64,000 bases of DNA from Gemmatimonadaceae bacterium (lineage in GTDB: Bacteria; Gemmatimonadota; Gemmatimonadetes; Gemmatimonadales; Gemmatimonadaceae): the NCBI GenBank assembly GCA_019186945.1, contig JABAQJ010000006.1:372001-436000 (forward strand), read 5' to 3'. Made by a program: the position numbers and the translations under genes. This document shows positions 25,155 to 35,021 of the stretch, in pieces (position 1 is the stretch's first letter; every line of letters begins with the position of its first letter). The notes under the pieces are model-generated. The model searched no databases. It was not told the DNA's origin and saw nothing but the letters and a program-made list of their open reading frames with translations.

Positions 25155-26998
25155 ACGTACCCGAGGAGTCGCTGCGTGCGGCGGCGGTGACCCCCCAGGT
25201 GACGGTTGACAGGGCGACGAGGATCAGGGAGATCCTGTGGCTCTGGTTCTTCGCGTCCATGGCCACGGCTGCGTTCTTCGTCAACAAGATGACGCTGAAG
25301 CAGTATGTGCTGCATCGGTTCACCTGGACGTCGCGGGACCTCATCTGGATGTCTCCGCTGGCCAACCTGATGTTGCTGGCGGTCCCGGCGTTGCTGCTGG
25401 TAGCACTGGCCTTCATCTCGCCGAAGTACGCCCCTCGCTGGCTAGCCGCGTTCGTTCTGGCGGTTCCGGCGGCGATCGGAATGGCCGTGATCGTGCGAGG
25501 GCTGGAAAACTACGCGATCTGGATTCTGGCGATCGGCGTCGGCGTGCAGGGGGCACGGATGCTGTCATCGTCCACTGGCGACGCATGGTTGCGGCGCATC
25601 AAGATCGCGACGATCGGTCTGGCTGCGCTATTCGCAGCCGTCGGGATCGTTCAGCGCGGCTGGCGAACAACCGCGGAGTGGCGCTGGCTTCGTCACGCTG
25701 CCCAGACGCCCAAGGACGCACCGAACGTGCTCATCCTCCTTCTCGATACGGTTCGTGCCGGACACCTCAGCCTCTACGGATATTCGCGACCCACATCGCC
25801 GACGATCGATTCCCTTGCGCGAGACGCGACGGTCTTCAACTCGGCCTACTCGACGGCGGGTTGGACACTGCCGTCGCATTGTTCGTTCTTCACCGGCCGC
25901 TACCCGGATGGCACCACGTGCGGTTGGGAGACCAAACTGGGGCCCTCGCCGCGTACCGTGGCCGAGATTTTTCGTGACAACGGCTGGCGCACTGGCGGTT
26001 TTGCCGGAAACCTGTTCTACGCCACGCACGAGACCGGGATCGCACGAGGTTTCACTACGTGGGAAGACTTCAAGGTCAGCTTCAAGCAGATCCTCAGTTC
26101 CTCGACTCTCGCGCAGGGAGGCGTGCTCCGGCATCTCTTCTGGAATCCCACTGGCCGCGACCGTCTGCTCGGCCTCAAGACGTTGGAGCTGAAGGGGGAT
26201 CCGAAGCCGGAAGTCGACCGTCGCCAGGCCGAGGATCTGGGAGCGCAGTTCCTCGACTGGGCAGACCGGGATCCCGAGCGTCCGTTCTTCGCGTACGTGA
26301 ACTTCTTCGACGCGCACGAACCGTACGAGCCGCCGGCGGCATTCCGCAACAAGTTTGTCGCGGAAGACCCCAAGGATCGCGACCGCTATGACGGTGGCAT
26401 TGCGTACATCGATCAGGAGGTCGGGCGCATTCTGTCGGGGTTGCAGCAGCGCGGTCGACTGGACAGGACGCTGGTCGTCATTGTCGGCGACCACGGCGAG
26501 CAGTTCGGCGAACATAACCTGACGACGCACGGAAACAGCCTTTACACGCAGTTGATCCACGTCCCGCTGATCATGCGCTATCCGTCGAAGCTGCCCAGCG
26601 GCGCGCGCGTCAACCGGGCCGTGTCGCTTCGCGACCTGCCGCGGACCATGCTCGATGTCGCGGGTATCGCGGACACCAAAGGGATCTTCGGCACGTCGCT
26701 GGTCCCAGCGGTCGCCGATTCCGCCCACGAAACCAGCGCGATCATCGCCGAAACGGAGCAGACACCGAAGTGGACGAAGGTTCCGACGTACAAGGGACCG
26801 ATGTCGTCGCTCATGGACCAACGCTATCACTACATCCGATCCGTTACCGGCACGGAGTGGCTTTTTGACTACCGGGCAGACCCCGCGGAACTGCAGGACC
26901 TCGTGAAGGATCCGTCGAAGGCAGACATCCTGGCGGCGTTGCGGGAGCAGCTGACGACGCATAGAAAGCCGTCGAACGCGGCGAGCGCCAGCAACTGA
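25151..26998 (+). CDS. Five-TM Thr-type sulfatase-fold enzyme, paralog 2
   Basis: This is a 615-residue protein overlapping paralog 1 by ATGA. It has five N-terminal membrane helices (about 22-185) with FTWTSRDLIWMSPLANL after helix 1. The catalytic domain shows NVLILLLDTVRAGHLSLYGY, GWTLPSHCSFFTGRYPDG (Thr239 as candidate nucleophile) and GDHGEQFGEH. A Cys pair flanks the active site (SHC...TTCGW); the same pair occurs in paralog 6 (35022-36821), as does the segment GDPKPE-x-DR-x-A. The two are thus sister proteins sitting in different operons. It is the last gene of the carrier-protein operon and ends 6 nt from a convergent membrane-protein gene. Role inferred as for paralog 1, with substrate unknown. 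Confidence 0.82.
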   Translation: MNVPEESLRAAAVTPQVTVDRATRIREILWLWFFASMATAAFFVNKMTLKQYVLHRFTWTSRDLIWMSPLANLMLLAVPALLLVALAFISPKYAPRWLAAFVLAVPAAIGMAVIVRGLENYAIWILAIGVGVQGARMLSSSTGDAWLRRIKIATIGLAALFAAVGIVQRGWRTTAEWRWLRHAAQTPKDAPNVLILLLDTVRAGHLSLYGYSRPTSPTIDSLARDATVFNSAYSTAGWTLPSHCSFFTGRYPDGTTCGWETKLGPSPRTVAEIFRDNGWRTGGFAGNLFYATHETGIARGFTTWEDFKVSFKQILSSSTLAQGGVLRHLFWNPTGRDRLLGLKTLELKGDPKPEVDRRQAEDLGAQFLDWADRDPERPFFAYVNFFDAHEPYEPPAAFRNKFVAEDPKDRDRYDGGIAYIDQEVGRILSGLQQRGRLDRTLVVIVGDHGEQFGEHNLTTHGNSLYTQLIHVPLIMRYPSKLPSGARVNRAVSLRDLPRTMLDVAGIADTKGIFGTSLVPAVADSAHETSAIIAETEQTPKWTKVPTYKGPMSSLMDQRYHYIRSVTGTEWLFDYRADPAELQDLVKDPSKADILAALREQLTTHRKPSNAASASN

Positions 26999-27004
26999 TC
27001 GTCT

Positions 27005-29032
27005 CTAGCGCGACACCGGATCCGGTTTCGGTCGAGTCATCCGTCGCGGGCCCGCCGGATCGCCCAAGGTCAGCGGGACGGTCACACGATCGAGCGTGTC
27101 GGTCGGCAGGTTGGCCGTAAGGGCGATGCAAGCACGATCTCGCGCCACGCCGGGAGGGATCGCATTGTCGGTGCGCCGGCACGCCAGCCACGGAAGGAAC
27201 GGCGTCCACGGATTCGGCCAGCGAATCGGCTCCCATACGCCATCGTCGAGAATGAATCCGTCGCCCACTCGGGACGGGTTTCGGAGCCGCAGGTTCGGCG
27301 CCGGGTGAGGCGTGCAGAGGAGAGGGCCGCGCCAACAGAGGTTATTGTCCTTCGGCACCGCCAGCTTGAGTCCTGATGATGTGGTGTAGCTGACGAGTAC
27401 CGGCTTCGGCATGGGGTGCAACCCGTGATCCGGACCGGGCAGGAAGACCAGTCCTCCGATTGCCTTTACTCCCCCTGCGCGTCGACCGGTCGTTCCTCCC
27501 TTGCTGAAGACCGCCAGTGCAACGATGGCCACCAGAGAGAACGCGGCCGTCGTTGCGCCGACGCGCCGCATCTGACGACGCCGGATTGCGTCGTCCCCCT
27601 GGATCGTCCGGAACCAGAGCGCCATCGTCAGGGCGGCACCCAGCCACATGGGACCCATCCCGAAACGCGGGTGCGGCGAAGCGAAGAACCAGAATGCGAC
27701 GCCAATACCCACCGGTATCATCAGCAGCCACGGCGACTCCGCAATCTCGTCACTCGGCGGTCGTCGCCGCCCGCGAACGAATGCCGCCAGACCGAAGGCG
27801 AGCGCGATCAAGAATGGCACTGGAACCAGGAATGCAAACCGAATGTCGGTCACGATCTCCTTCGCCCAAGGCACCAGCCAGTCGTAACCAGCCACGATCC
27901 GGTTGTGATTCAGCTCGTGGCCACTCATGCGGATCCATTCGGCCTCCGCGTTTGCCTGAACGACGGAAACCCGCCACGGTACCGACTGGCCGAGTACGGT
28001 GGCCGGATAGACCGGATATCCGCTCAGGATCACCCCACGTGCCATCCACACGATGCCCATCGCCACCGGAACGATGATCGCTCCCGCGGTCGCGCGTGCG
28101 TGCGTTGCGATGGCGTGACGGAAAACCGCGAGCGAAACGAGGAAGAGCACGCCGCCCAGTACGACGGCGCTCAACTTCACGCACACTGCAGCTCCAAGCA
28201 GCAGGGCCACCGCGGCGAAGTGCCAGCGATTCAAGTCGGAAGTGCTGCCCGCACTGGTCATCGACCTGTGTATCCTGGACGCCGCCAGAAGCAGAATGAG
28301 GGCGACGGGGACGTCTGTCTCGAGTGAACTGATCTCCCCGCCAACCAGCACCGCAAGTACCGGGAGGAACAGCACCGCGTCGAAGGCGTCCGCTGCTTGC
28401 GGCCGGCTCCGTGCGGACACGAGTCGCGTCCACGCCAACACCGCTTGCAGACCGAACATCACCAGCAACAGGCTGTTGGCGACATGAAACGACCGCCCGC
28501 TCCACGGACCGTGATCGATCAGTGCGGCATACAGCAGACTGGCCGAGTTGAACGCGAGGCGTCCGTGCAGGTTCGCCAGTCCGGGGACGATCGCGTACTC
28601 TTTCGACCACTCCAGTACCGGAATGTGGTACATCCCGCTGTCGTAGTGCGCGATCGGTCCCGTCGATCGATTGGCCGCCCAGGCAAGGAGTGCAAGTGTC
28701 AGCAGCACGCCAAGCCGCCATCCATGCCACGGACGGGCGCGAATCCATGCGAGGAGCGAAGCCCGCTCGAGCGCGATCCCCAGGAAGCCTAACGCCGCCA
28801 CAACAGCGACCGCCGCTGCATTGACAGCGAATAGCAGGTGCCAGACTTGAAGGACCAGGAGCAGGCCGGCAAAACCTGTCCAGAATGCCAGCAGCATCTC
28901 TTGGGCGTCGAGTTCCCTGGGCGTGAAAAACCGGCGGTAGAGCAGGCCAATACCGGTGAGCATCAGCGCCACAAGCGCCCATGTCGCGATAATGGCCGAG
29001 TGCGACGCGATGAGCAGGGAAATCGAGGTCAT
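27005..29032 (-). CDS. LIC_10190-like polytopic membrane protein (GT-C-like glycosyltransferase candidate), copy A
   Basis: This is a 675-residue protein with about a dozen membrane helices. A conserved extracytoplasmic segment (about 145-190) contains HYDSGMYHIP, then W-S-K-E, then PGLANLHGRLAFNS, close to the corresponding part of the protein at 38610-40469 (LYDSGMYHIP, PGLGNLHGRLGFNP). The family is known to me as LIC_10190-like and has no firm biochemistry. An acidic residue in the first loop (YDSG) and the overall helix pattern suggest a lipid-phosphosugar-dependent GT-C enzyme. The C-terminal tail has four Cys in CWRGPLLCTPHP and ACRRTDN. It converges on the first sulfatase-fold operon. 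The function is unproven. Confidence 0.7.
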   Translation of the reverse strand: MTSISLLIASHSAIIATWALVALMLTGIGLLYRRFFTPRELDAQEMLLAFWTGFAGLLLVLQVWHLLFAVNAAAVAVVAALGFLGIALERASLLAWIRARPWHGWRLGVLLTLALLAWAANRSTGPIAHYDSGMYHIPVLEWSKEYAIVPGLANLHGRLAFNSASLLYAALIDHGPWSGRSFHVANSLLLVMFGLQAVLAWTRLVSARSRPQAADAFDAVLFLPVLAVLVGGEISSLETDVPVALILLLAASRIHRSMTSAGSTSDLNRWHFAAVALLLGAAVCVKLSAVVLGGVLFLVSLAVFRHAIATHARATAGAIIVPVAMGIVWMARGVILSGYPVYPATVLGQSVPWRVSVVQANAEAEWIRMSGHELNHNRIVAGYDWLVPWAKEIVTDIRFAFLVPVPFLIALAFGLAAFVRGRRRPPSDEIAESPWLLMIPVGIGVAFWFFASPHPRFGMGPMWLGAALTMALWFRTIQGDDAIRRRQMRRVGATTAAFSLVAIVALAVFSKGGTTGRRAGGVKAIGGLVFLPGPDHGLHPMPKPVLVSYTTSSGLKLAVPKDNNLCWRGPLLCTPHPAPNLRLRNPSRVGDGFILDDGVWEPIRWPNPWTPFLPWLACRRTDNAIPPGVARDRACIALTANLPTDTLDRVTVPLTLGDPAGPRRMTRPKPDPVSR

Positions 29033-29459
29033 TCCGGGCGAAAGCCGTTTCGACGTTGTGAGGACTACCGGGGTGCTGTTCCCACGGGCAACCGCCGCGC
29101 TCGCCCGTTTTGCAAGCTGTGTTCCTGCACGGTTGGCCCAAACTCGACAACACGCACTAGGTTAAGGACATAGGTACGGATTGCGAGTGACGGCAACGGC
29201 TTTGGCAGCGTCCATCGGCGGATCCCCGGTCGCATGGCAGCAAATTGCGGCAACGGCGCAACATAATTCGCTCGACCGAACGTGACCACGTCGGCCCCGC
29301 GGACCGAAACATGCAGTCCGCGACACGCCTGCCTTACACCTCACCCTCTCGCTGAACGGATGAGTATCTTGGGACAGATGCCGGCCTGCGTCGCCAACGG
29401 AAAACGACTGAAACGGCGAATGGCTCGGTACGGCCAGCGCGCGGGAAGGGTCGGCTCGC
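29033..29459. other. Divergent intergenic region, 427 bp
   Basis: This lies between a minus-strand membrane-protein gene and the second sulfatase-fold operon, so promoters in both directions are expected. I saw no coding region, riboswitch or strong hairpin. GGGAAGGG near the 3' end (29447-29454) serves as ribosome-binding site for the gene at 29460. Confidence 0.5.
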
Positions 29460-31319
29460 ATGTCTGAGATGACGCCGGTGGCTCAATCACGGGGGCGGGT
29501 GGTTGACGTCCTACTCCCGGTGATGGCCATGGCGCTGGTGTCGACTGCGATCTACCTCGGCGTGGCCGCGCACCGGCATTTCGTTGCCCATCTCTTTGTG
29601 CCCATGAGCCGCGATGGCGTGTGGATGTCCCCGCTTTCGCACCTCACGTTCTTCCTCGCGCCTGCGATTCCGCTCGCGCTATACGCCCGCCGCCTGACGA
29701 GGACGGGTGCGCTTCGCGCGGGAACCTTGCTCGCCGTGTGGCTTGCCGTGTTTGCGATCCTGCTTCCGGAGACCCAGATCCATCGTGCCGCAGCGGCGCT
29801 CCTCGCGGCTGGCGTAGCTACCGTGGTCGGCCGCGCCGCCGTCCGGTTCGAAGCCACGACGCGTCGGCTGCTGTGGCGCTCGACGATCGGCTTGGGCGCG
29901 TTGCTGGCGTGCATTGGCGTCTCCGTACCGGCGTGGCGCGCAGTCGCGATGCGCCGCGCCTACGCTGCCCTTCCAGCGTTAGGCGGCCGCGACGGCGATG
30001 CTCCTCCCAACGTGCTGCTGATCATTCTCGATACGGTGCGTGCCGCGTCAATGAGCCTCTATGGCTACGGTCGCGCAACAACGCCGCAGATAGATGCGTT
30101 CGCCACACGCGGCGTGACATTCGACTGGGCCATGGCCGCGTCGCCATGGACGCTGCCGTCGCATGCCTCGATGTTCACGGGTCAGTATGCCGGCCGCCTG
30201 TCCACCGGATTCACCCAACCGCTGGATACGTCGACGCCAACCCTCGCCGAAGTGTTCCGCGACCGTGGGTACGAGACGGTTGGCTTCGTCGCCAACCAGC
30301 ACTACACCGCGTGGGACTCGGGACTCGATCGGGGTTTCGTCCGCTACTTCGATTTCCCACGCACCTTCGTCCAGATGCTCAAGAGTTCCTGGTATGGGCA
30401 GACGATGATGGCCAACGAACTGTACCGGGCCCGGAACCGGGATGAGGTCGTTCGCGTGCTCAAGGCGTTCAAGCTGTTCGTGCCCCCGAAACCGGAGGGT
30501 GACGCCAACTCCGCCGAAGAACTGACGGACCGCATGCTTCGCTGGCAGGAGACTCGTAAGGAACGCCCGTTCTTCGCCTTCATGAACTATTACGACGCGC
30601 ATACTCCATATGCGCCGCCTCCCAAATGGCGGCGAACGTTCGCCGCCAGACCGAAATCGAAGGATCTGTACGAAGCGGAAATCGCCTATATCGACGACCA
30701 CGTGGGCCGATTGCTGCGCACGCTCGAAGCGCGTGGAGCGCTCGCCAACACACTCGTCATCGTCACCGCCGACCACGGCGAGCAGTTCGGTGAGCATAAG
30801 TTGTTCGGACACGGGAATAGCGTGTATCTCCCGCTGCTCCATGTGCCGTTGATCGTCGTGCAGCCGGAGCGCGTGCCCGCGGGCAAGCGCATCGGCCAGA
30901 CTGTTTCCCTCCGCGATCTGGCCTCGACCATTGCATCGCTGACCGGGACCGATTCCGTAGCGCGCTTTCCCGGTGTGCCACTGTCGTCGTTCTGGACGGA
31001 CTCGTCCCCGAGCGGCAGCGTGGCCCTGGCCGAGTTGTATCGCGCGGACTCAGCCACGCGAACGGACGTCGTCGATCGCTCGCGCCAGTGGGCATTGTTG
31101 GACGAGGAGTGGCACTACGTCTCTCGCCCGGACACGAAGCCGGAGCTGTACGCCTATCGACGAGACACGTCCGAGTCCCTCGACCTCGCGGATTCTGCGT
31201 CGGTTGCAGGGAGCGCGAAGGTCGCCAGCATGCGACAGCGCATCGTCGACGAGGTCCGGCGCGACACGCTCACCACGACACGAAAAACTCAGAGACGCCT
31301 GACGATGGAAGACCGATGA
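29460..31319 (+). CDS. Five-TM Thr-type sulfatase-fold enzyme, paralog 3
   Basis: This is a 619-residue protein and the first gene of the second operon. It has five N-terminal membrane helices (about 18-170) and the loop motif MSRDGVWMSPLSHL. Catalytic features are NVLLIILDTVRAASMSLYGY, SPWTLPSHASMFTG (Thr231 at the nucleophile position), FAFMNYYDAHTPY and ADHGEQFGEH. The insert between the active-site halves (WYGQTMMANELYRARNRDEV) resembles those of paralogs 4 and 5, so these three form one subgroup. The C-terminus has the sulfatase-like end ELYAYRRDTSESLDLA. It is translationally coupled to the next gene (ATGA). A phospho-transferase or phosphodiesterase acting on an envelope polymer is inferred. 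Confidence 0.82.
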   Translation: MSEMTPVAQSRGRVVDVLLPVMAMALVSTAIYLGVAAHRHFVAHLFVPMSRDGVWMSPLSHLTFFLAPAIPLALYARRLTRTGALRAGTLLAVWLAVFAILLPETQIHRAAAALLAAGVATVVGRAAVRFEATTRRLLWRSTIGLGALLACIGVSVPAWRAVAMRRAYAALPALGGRDGDAPPNVLLIILDTVRAASMSLYGYGRATTPQIDAFATRGVTFDWAMAASPWTLPSHASMFTGQYAGRLSTGFTQPLDTSTPTLAEVFRDRGYETVGFVANQHYTAWDSGLDRGFVRYFDFPRTFVQMLKSSWYGQTMMANELYRARNRDEVVRVLKAFKLFVPPKPEGDANSAEELTDRMLRWQETRKERPFFAFMNYYDAHTPYAPPPKWRRTFAARPKSKDLYEAEIAYIDDHVGRLLRTLEARGALANTLVIVTADHGEQFGEHKLFGHGNSVYLPLLHVPLIVVQPERVPAGKRIGQTVSLRDLASTIASLTGTDSVARFPGVPLSSFWTDSSPSGSVALAELYRADSATRTDVVDRSRQWALLDEEWHYVSRPDTKPELYAYRRDTSESLDLADSASVAGSAKVASMRQRIVDEVRRDTLTTTRKTQRRLTMEDR

Positions 31320-33154
31320 ACGAGGCTGTGACGATCGGGCGAAAACTTCGCGACGTGCTCTGGCTTGCCTCTGGCTGCGCGATGGTCGCCACCGTCTATT
31401 TCCTCGTGCGTGCTGGCGGCTACCTCACTCTGGCTGGGGGCTTTGCTACCGTCAGCCGTGACGTGCTTTGGATGGCGCCGCTCAGTCACTTGTTCTTCTT
31501 TGGCGTGTTGGCGCTGCCCGTATTGGCTGTCGCGTCTCTGGTGGGGCGCGCGGCAGCGGTGCGCTCGGCGGTCGTCGTCTTCATGTCGCTCCTGTTCTTC
31601 GGCGTGTTGATGCCGTGGACACAGCTCTCGCGCTTTGCGGCGCTGGTTCTGGCGATAGGTGCCGCGGTTGCGGCGCACCGGCGGCTACCTGCCGATCCGG
31701 ACCGTCTCGTGGCCTTGTCGAGGCGGGTTGCGCTTACGATCGCGACGCTGTGCGCCGTGTTTGCGACGGTGTCCGTTGCATGGCGTGTCGTGACCAGGCA
31801 GCGGGCGATTGCTGCGATGCCGGAGGCGCCAGCCGGCGCGCCTGATGTGCTGCTGATCATCCTCGATACCGTTCGGGCCTCCGCGTTGAGCCTGTACGGA
31901 TACGGACGGGAGACGACCCCCGAACTCGATGAATTCGCCAAGGGCGGAGTGGTGTTCGAGACCGCGATCGCTCCAGCGCCGTGGACGCTTCCGTCGCATG
32001 CCACGATGTTCACCGGCCGTTACCCGGCCTGGCTCAACGTGGATTTCCAGCAACGCATGAACCGAGCGGAGCCGACGCTGGCCGAACTCCTTCGTGCCAA
32101 GGGATATTCGACCGTGGGGATAGCCGCGAACACGGGGTATGCGAGCTGGGAATCCGGCCTGGCGCGCGGCTTCACCGAGTACCACGACTACCCGGTGAAC
32201 CTGGAGCAGGTCATTCGTTCGTCGCTCTACGGAAGCTCGACTATCGCGGACAAACTCTATCGGGCGCGAACCAGAGCCGAAGTCATCAAGCAGGTGATGG
32301 CGCACCGTTTCGACGTACCGCCGAAGCCCGAACATTACCTGATGACTGCCGCGGAGGTCACCGACCGGTTTCTTGACTGGCAACGTTCGCGCGATTCTCG
32401 CCGCCCGTATTTCGCTTTCCTGAACTATTACGACGCGCACGATCCGTACACGCCACCCGATAGCCTGCGCAGGAAGTTCGCGAAACCGCCGAAGCCTCGC
32501 GACCTGTATGACGCCGAGATCCTTTACATGGACCACCACCTTGGACGTCTGTTCAAGTCGCTCGAGGCAAGTGGTGCGCTCCGGAATACGGTGGTGATCG
32601 TGGCCGCGGATCACGGCGAACAGTTCGGCGAGCGCGGCCTGAAAAATCATGCGAACAGCGTATACACGGCTCTCGTCCATGTACCTCTGGTAGTACGATT
32701 CGATGGTCGCGTGCCCGCGGGGACGCGCGTTGCGATGCCAGTGTCGTTGCGTGACCTGGGCCGCACCATCATCGATGTCGCCGGAATCGGGAAGGACGTA
32801 GCGTTCCCCGGTCGCTCCCTGGCGAGCGCGTGGAGACGGACTGCAACGCCGGATTCCGTGAGCGCTCCCCTGGCGTTGCTCGAGCGGGTACGTGAGGACG
32901 ATCCGTCGTCTCCTGCTACCGATTCCACCATGATCGCGGCTTTCGACGATCGCTGGCACCTGATTCGGATGACCCGTCGAAAGATCGAAGAGATGTTCGA
33001 CTACCACGTGGACTCGGCCGAGGAAACGAACCTCATCGGGTCGGACGCGGCACGCGATGCGCTGCCAAGGTTACGCGACCTGATGCACAGCGCCCTTGTT
33101 GCCGACATACCGCCGGGATTCAAGGCGGCTACGCCGCAAAAGGATTCGCCATGA
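31316..33154 (+). CDS. Five-TM Thr-type sulfatase-fold enzyme, paralog 4
   Basis: This is a 612-residue protein. The start at 31316 is the ATG overlapping the previous TGA; the upstream open extension lies inside the previous gene and is not used. Five N-terminal helices (about 15-170) include VSRDVLWMAPLSHL after helix 1. The catalytic domain has DVLLIILDTVRASALSLYGY, APWTLPSHATMFTG (Thr224), FAFLNYYDAHDPYTPP and ADHGEQFGERG. The insert LYGSSTIADKLYRARTRAEV resembles that of paralog 3. In the usual G-H-G-N-S-x-Y stretch after the DHG motif the His is preceded by Asn (KNHANSVY) rather than Gly. It overlaps the next gene by ATGA. Predicted role as for the other paralogs. Confidence 0.82.
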   Translation: MNEAVTIGRKLRDVLWLASGCAMVATVYFLVRAGGYLTLAGGFATVSRDVLWMAPLSHLFFFGVLALPVLAVASLVGRAAAVRSAVVVFMSLLFFGVLMPWTQLSRFAALVLAIGAAVAAHRRLPADPDRLVALSRRVALTIATLCAVFATVSVAWRVVTRQRAIAAMPEAPAGAPDVLLIILDTVRASALSLYGYGRETTPELDEFAKGGVVFETAIAPAPWTLPSHATMFTGRYPAWLNVDFQQRMNRAEPTLAELLRAKGYSTVGIAANTGYASWESGLARGFTEYHDYPVNLEQVIRSSLYGSSTIADKLYRARTRAEVIKQVMAHRFDVPPKPEHYLMTAAEVTDRFLDWQRSRDSRRPYFAFLNYYDAHDPYTPPDSLRRKFAKPPKPRDLYDAEILYMDHHLGRLFKSLEASGALRNTVVIVAADHGEQFGERGLKNHANSVYTALVHVPLVVRFDGRVPAGTRVAMPVSLRDLGRTIIDVAGIGKDVAFPGRSLASAWRRTATPDSVSAPLALLERVREDDPSSPATDSTMIAAFDDRWHLIRMTRRKIEEMFDYHVDSAEETNLIGSDAARDALPRLRDLMHSALVADIPPGFKAATPQKDSP

Positions 33155-35007
33155 CGAATGCCCCCGACGGCCCGACGGTGCTGCCAGCCGGGTGGGGGCC
33201 GAAGGTTCGCGCGTTTGCGACGCTGATCGTCGCGGCGACGCTGATGTCGGCCGCGGCATTCGGACTCCGTGCGGCTTGGTTGCTCACCGGCGGGGGAGGG
33301 TTCGCGGGCGTCAGCCGCGACTTTGTGTGGATGTCGCCGTTGGGTTATCTCGCGCTCTACGTGTTGCTGGCGATTCCCGTGGCGCTGGTGGCGCTGCTCG
33401 TGTCGACGCAACGAATGTTGTATCTGGCGACCTTGCTGTTCGCGGCGTTCTTCGTGTTCGACGCGCTGCTGCCATTCACGGAGATTGCGCGCCCGGCTGC
33501 CGCCGTTCTGGCGATCGGACTGGGCACCGTGTTGGCGCGGTGGATCGGCGCGAACCCGGAACGAGGGCTCCGAACGTTCCGCCGGATGTCGGCGACCTGC
33601 GCCGTGCTCATTGCCATCGGCGCGGCCGCAATGGCCGGGGCGCAATGGCTGGGACATCGTCGCGGCGCACGACAGACGGGCGCCGCCGCTGCCGGCGCAC
33701 CCAATGTGCTGTTGATCATCTGGGACACGGTGCGTGCGTCCGAACTGTCGGCGTATGGCTACGACAGGCCGACGACGCCGTTCCTCACGACGCTCGCCGG
33801 TACCGGCGCGCTCTTCGACGCGGCGATCGCTACCGCCCCGTGGACGCTGCCATCGCACGCGTCGATGTTCACGGGACGCTACCCACAGCGGCTCAGCACC
33901 GATCTGCGGGCACGTCTCGACGGGCGCGAGCCCACGGTCGCCGAGATCTTCCGGAAGGCCGGATACTCGACTGTCGGCATTGCCGCCAACACGTTCTACA
34001 CCAGTTGGGAATCGGGATTGAACAGGGGGTTCACCGACTACCGCGACTATCGGCGGGACCTGCAACAGGCGATGCGTGCCTCGCTATTCGGTCAGTCTCG
34101 CTTCGTCACGGACCTGTTCGAGGCCAGGACCAGTGCCGAGTTGAAGAAGGCATTCAGTCCGCCGATGCTGCTTACGCTGCCGAAACCGGCGCGTGTGGAC
34201 ATGATGCGCGGGACCGAGGTCACTGATCGCTTTCTCCGCTGGGAACGCCAGCGCCCGCAGTCGCGACCGTACTTCGCCTTCCTGAATTACATCGACGGCC
34301 ACCGGCCGTTCGATCCTCCTGCCGACTTGCGTGATCGCTTCGTAACGAGCCGGAAACGGAATCCGAAGGAACTGTACGATGCGGAGATCGCACATCTTGA
34401 CCGCGAGCTGCAACGTCTCATATCCGAACTGGACAAGCGTGGACAGCTTGGGAATACGCTCGTCATACTCACGGCCGACCATGGCGAGCACTTCGGCGAA
34501 CGGAACCTGCAGGGCCACGGCAACAGTGTCTATGCACCAGCCGTGCACGTACCGCTCGTGATGCGGTTCGACGGACGCATCGTTCCGGGAACGCGCGTCT
34601 TTCCGGCGGTATCGCTCCGTGACCTCGGCGCGACGATGTTGGAGCTGGCTGGTATCCGGTCGGCCTTCCCGGGCTCCTCGCTCACCCGCTACTGGACGAC
34701 GGCTTCCGATTCGGGAAGCGCCGCCATCGCCCTGCTGGGCAGGGTGCAGTCGAAGGATCCTTCGATTCCATCGGTGGAGAACGCCGAGGTGGGCGTGTTC
34801 AGCGATCGATGGCACCTGGTGCGTTACGGCCTGCGCCCCATGGAAGAGCTGTTCGAGTACCGCTCGGATCCTCTGGAAGCGCACGACGTCCAGGGGTCGG
34901 CGGCGGCGAGTGTCGCCACCGACAGCCTGCGCCAACTCCTCAAAGCCGCGTTCCTCGAGGACCGTCCGGGCCGACGGCAGGCGCAGTCAGCGAGCGCCAG
35001 TCGCTAG
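33151..35007 (+). CDS. Five-TM Thr-type sulfatase-fold enzyme, paralog 5
   Basis: This is a 618-residue protein overlapping paralog 4 by ATGA. Five N-terminal helices (about 20-175) carry VSRDFVWMSPLGYL after helix 1. The catalytic motifs are NVLLIIWDTVRASELSAYGY, APWTLPSHASMFTG (Thr232), FAFLNYIDGHRPF and ADHGEHFGERN. The segment after FAFLNY reads IDGHRP, where most paralogs have YDAHxP, so one substrate-pocket residue differs. It ends with a basic tail (DRPGRRQAQSASASR). There is a 14-nt gap before the next gene, the largest in this operon. Same predicted type of activity, with a possibly different substrate. Confidence 0.82.
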   Translation: MTNAPDGPTVLPAGWGPKVRAFATLIVAATLMSAAAFGLRAAWLLTGGGGFAGVSRDFVWMSPLGYLALYVLLAIPVALVALLVSTQRMLYLATLLFAAFFVFDALLPFTEIARPAAAVLAIGLGTVLARWIGANPERGLRTFRRMSATCAVLIAIGAAAMAGAQWLGHRRGARQTGAAAAGAPNVLLIIWDTVRASELSAYGYDRPTTPFLTTLAGTGALFDAAIATAPWTLPSHASMFTGRYPQRLSTDLRARLDGREPTVAEIFRKAGYSTVGIAANTFYTSWESGLNRGFTDYRDYRRDLQQAMRASLFGQSRFVTDLFEARTSAELKKAFSPPMLLTLPKPARVDMMRGTEVTDRFLRWERQRPQSRPYFAFLNYIDGHRPFDPPADLRDRFVTSRKRNPKELYDAEIAHLDRELQRLISELDKRGQLGNTLVILTADHGEHFGERNLQGHGNSVYAPAVHVPLVMRFDGRIVPGTRVFPAVSLRDLGATMLELAGIRSAFPGSSLTRYWTTASDSGSAAIALLGRVQSKDPSIPSVENAEVGVFSDRWHLVRYGLRPMEELFEYRSDPLEAHDVQGSAAASVATDSLRQLLKAAFLEDRPGRRQAQSASASR

Positions 35008-35021
35008 CGACGAGAGTCCGC

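Noticed and set aside
29033-29459. Promoter boxes or sigma-54 sites in the divergent region
   Set aside because: No pair of elements with convincing spacing could be found by eye.
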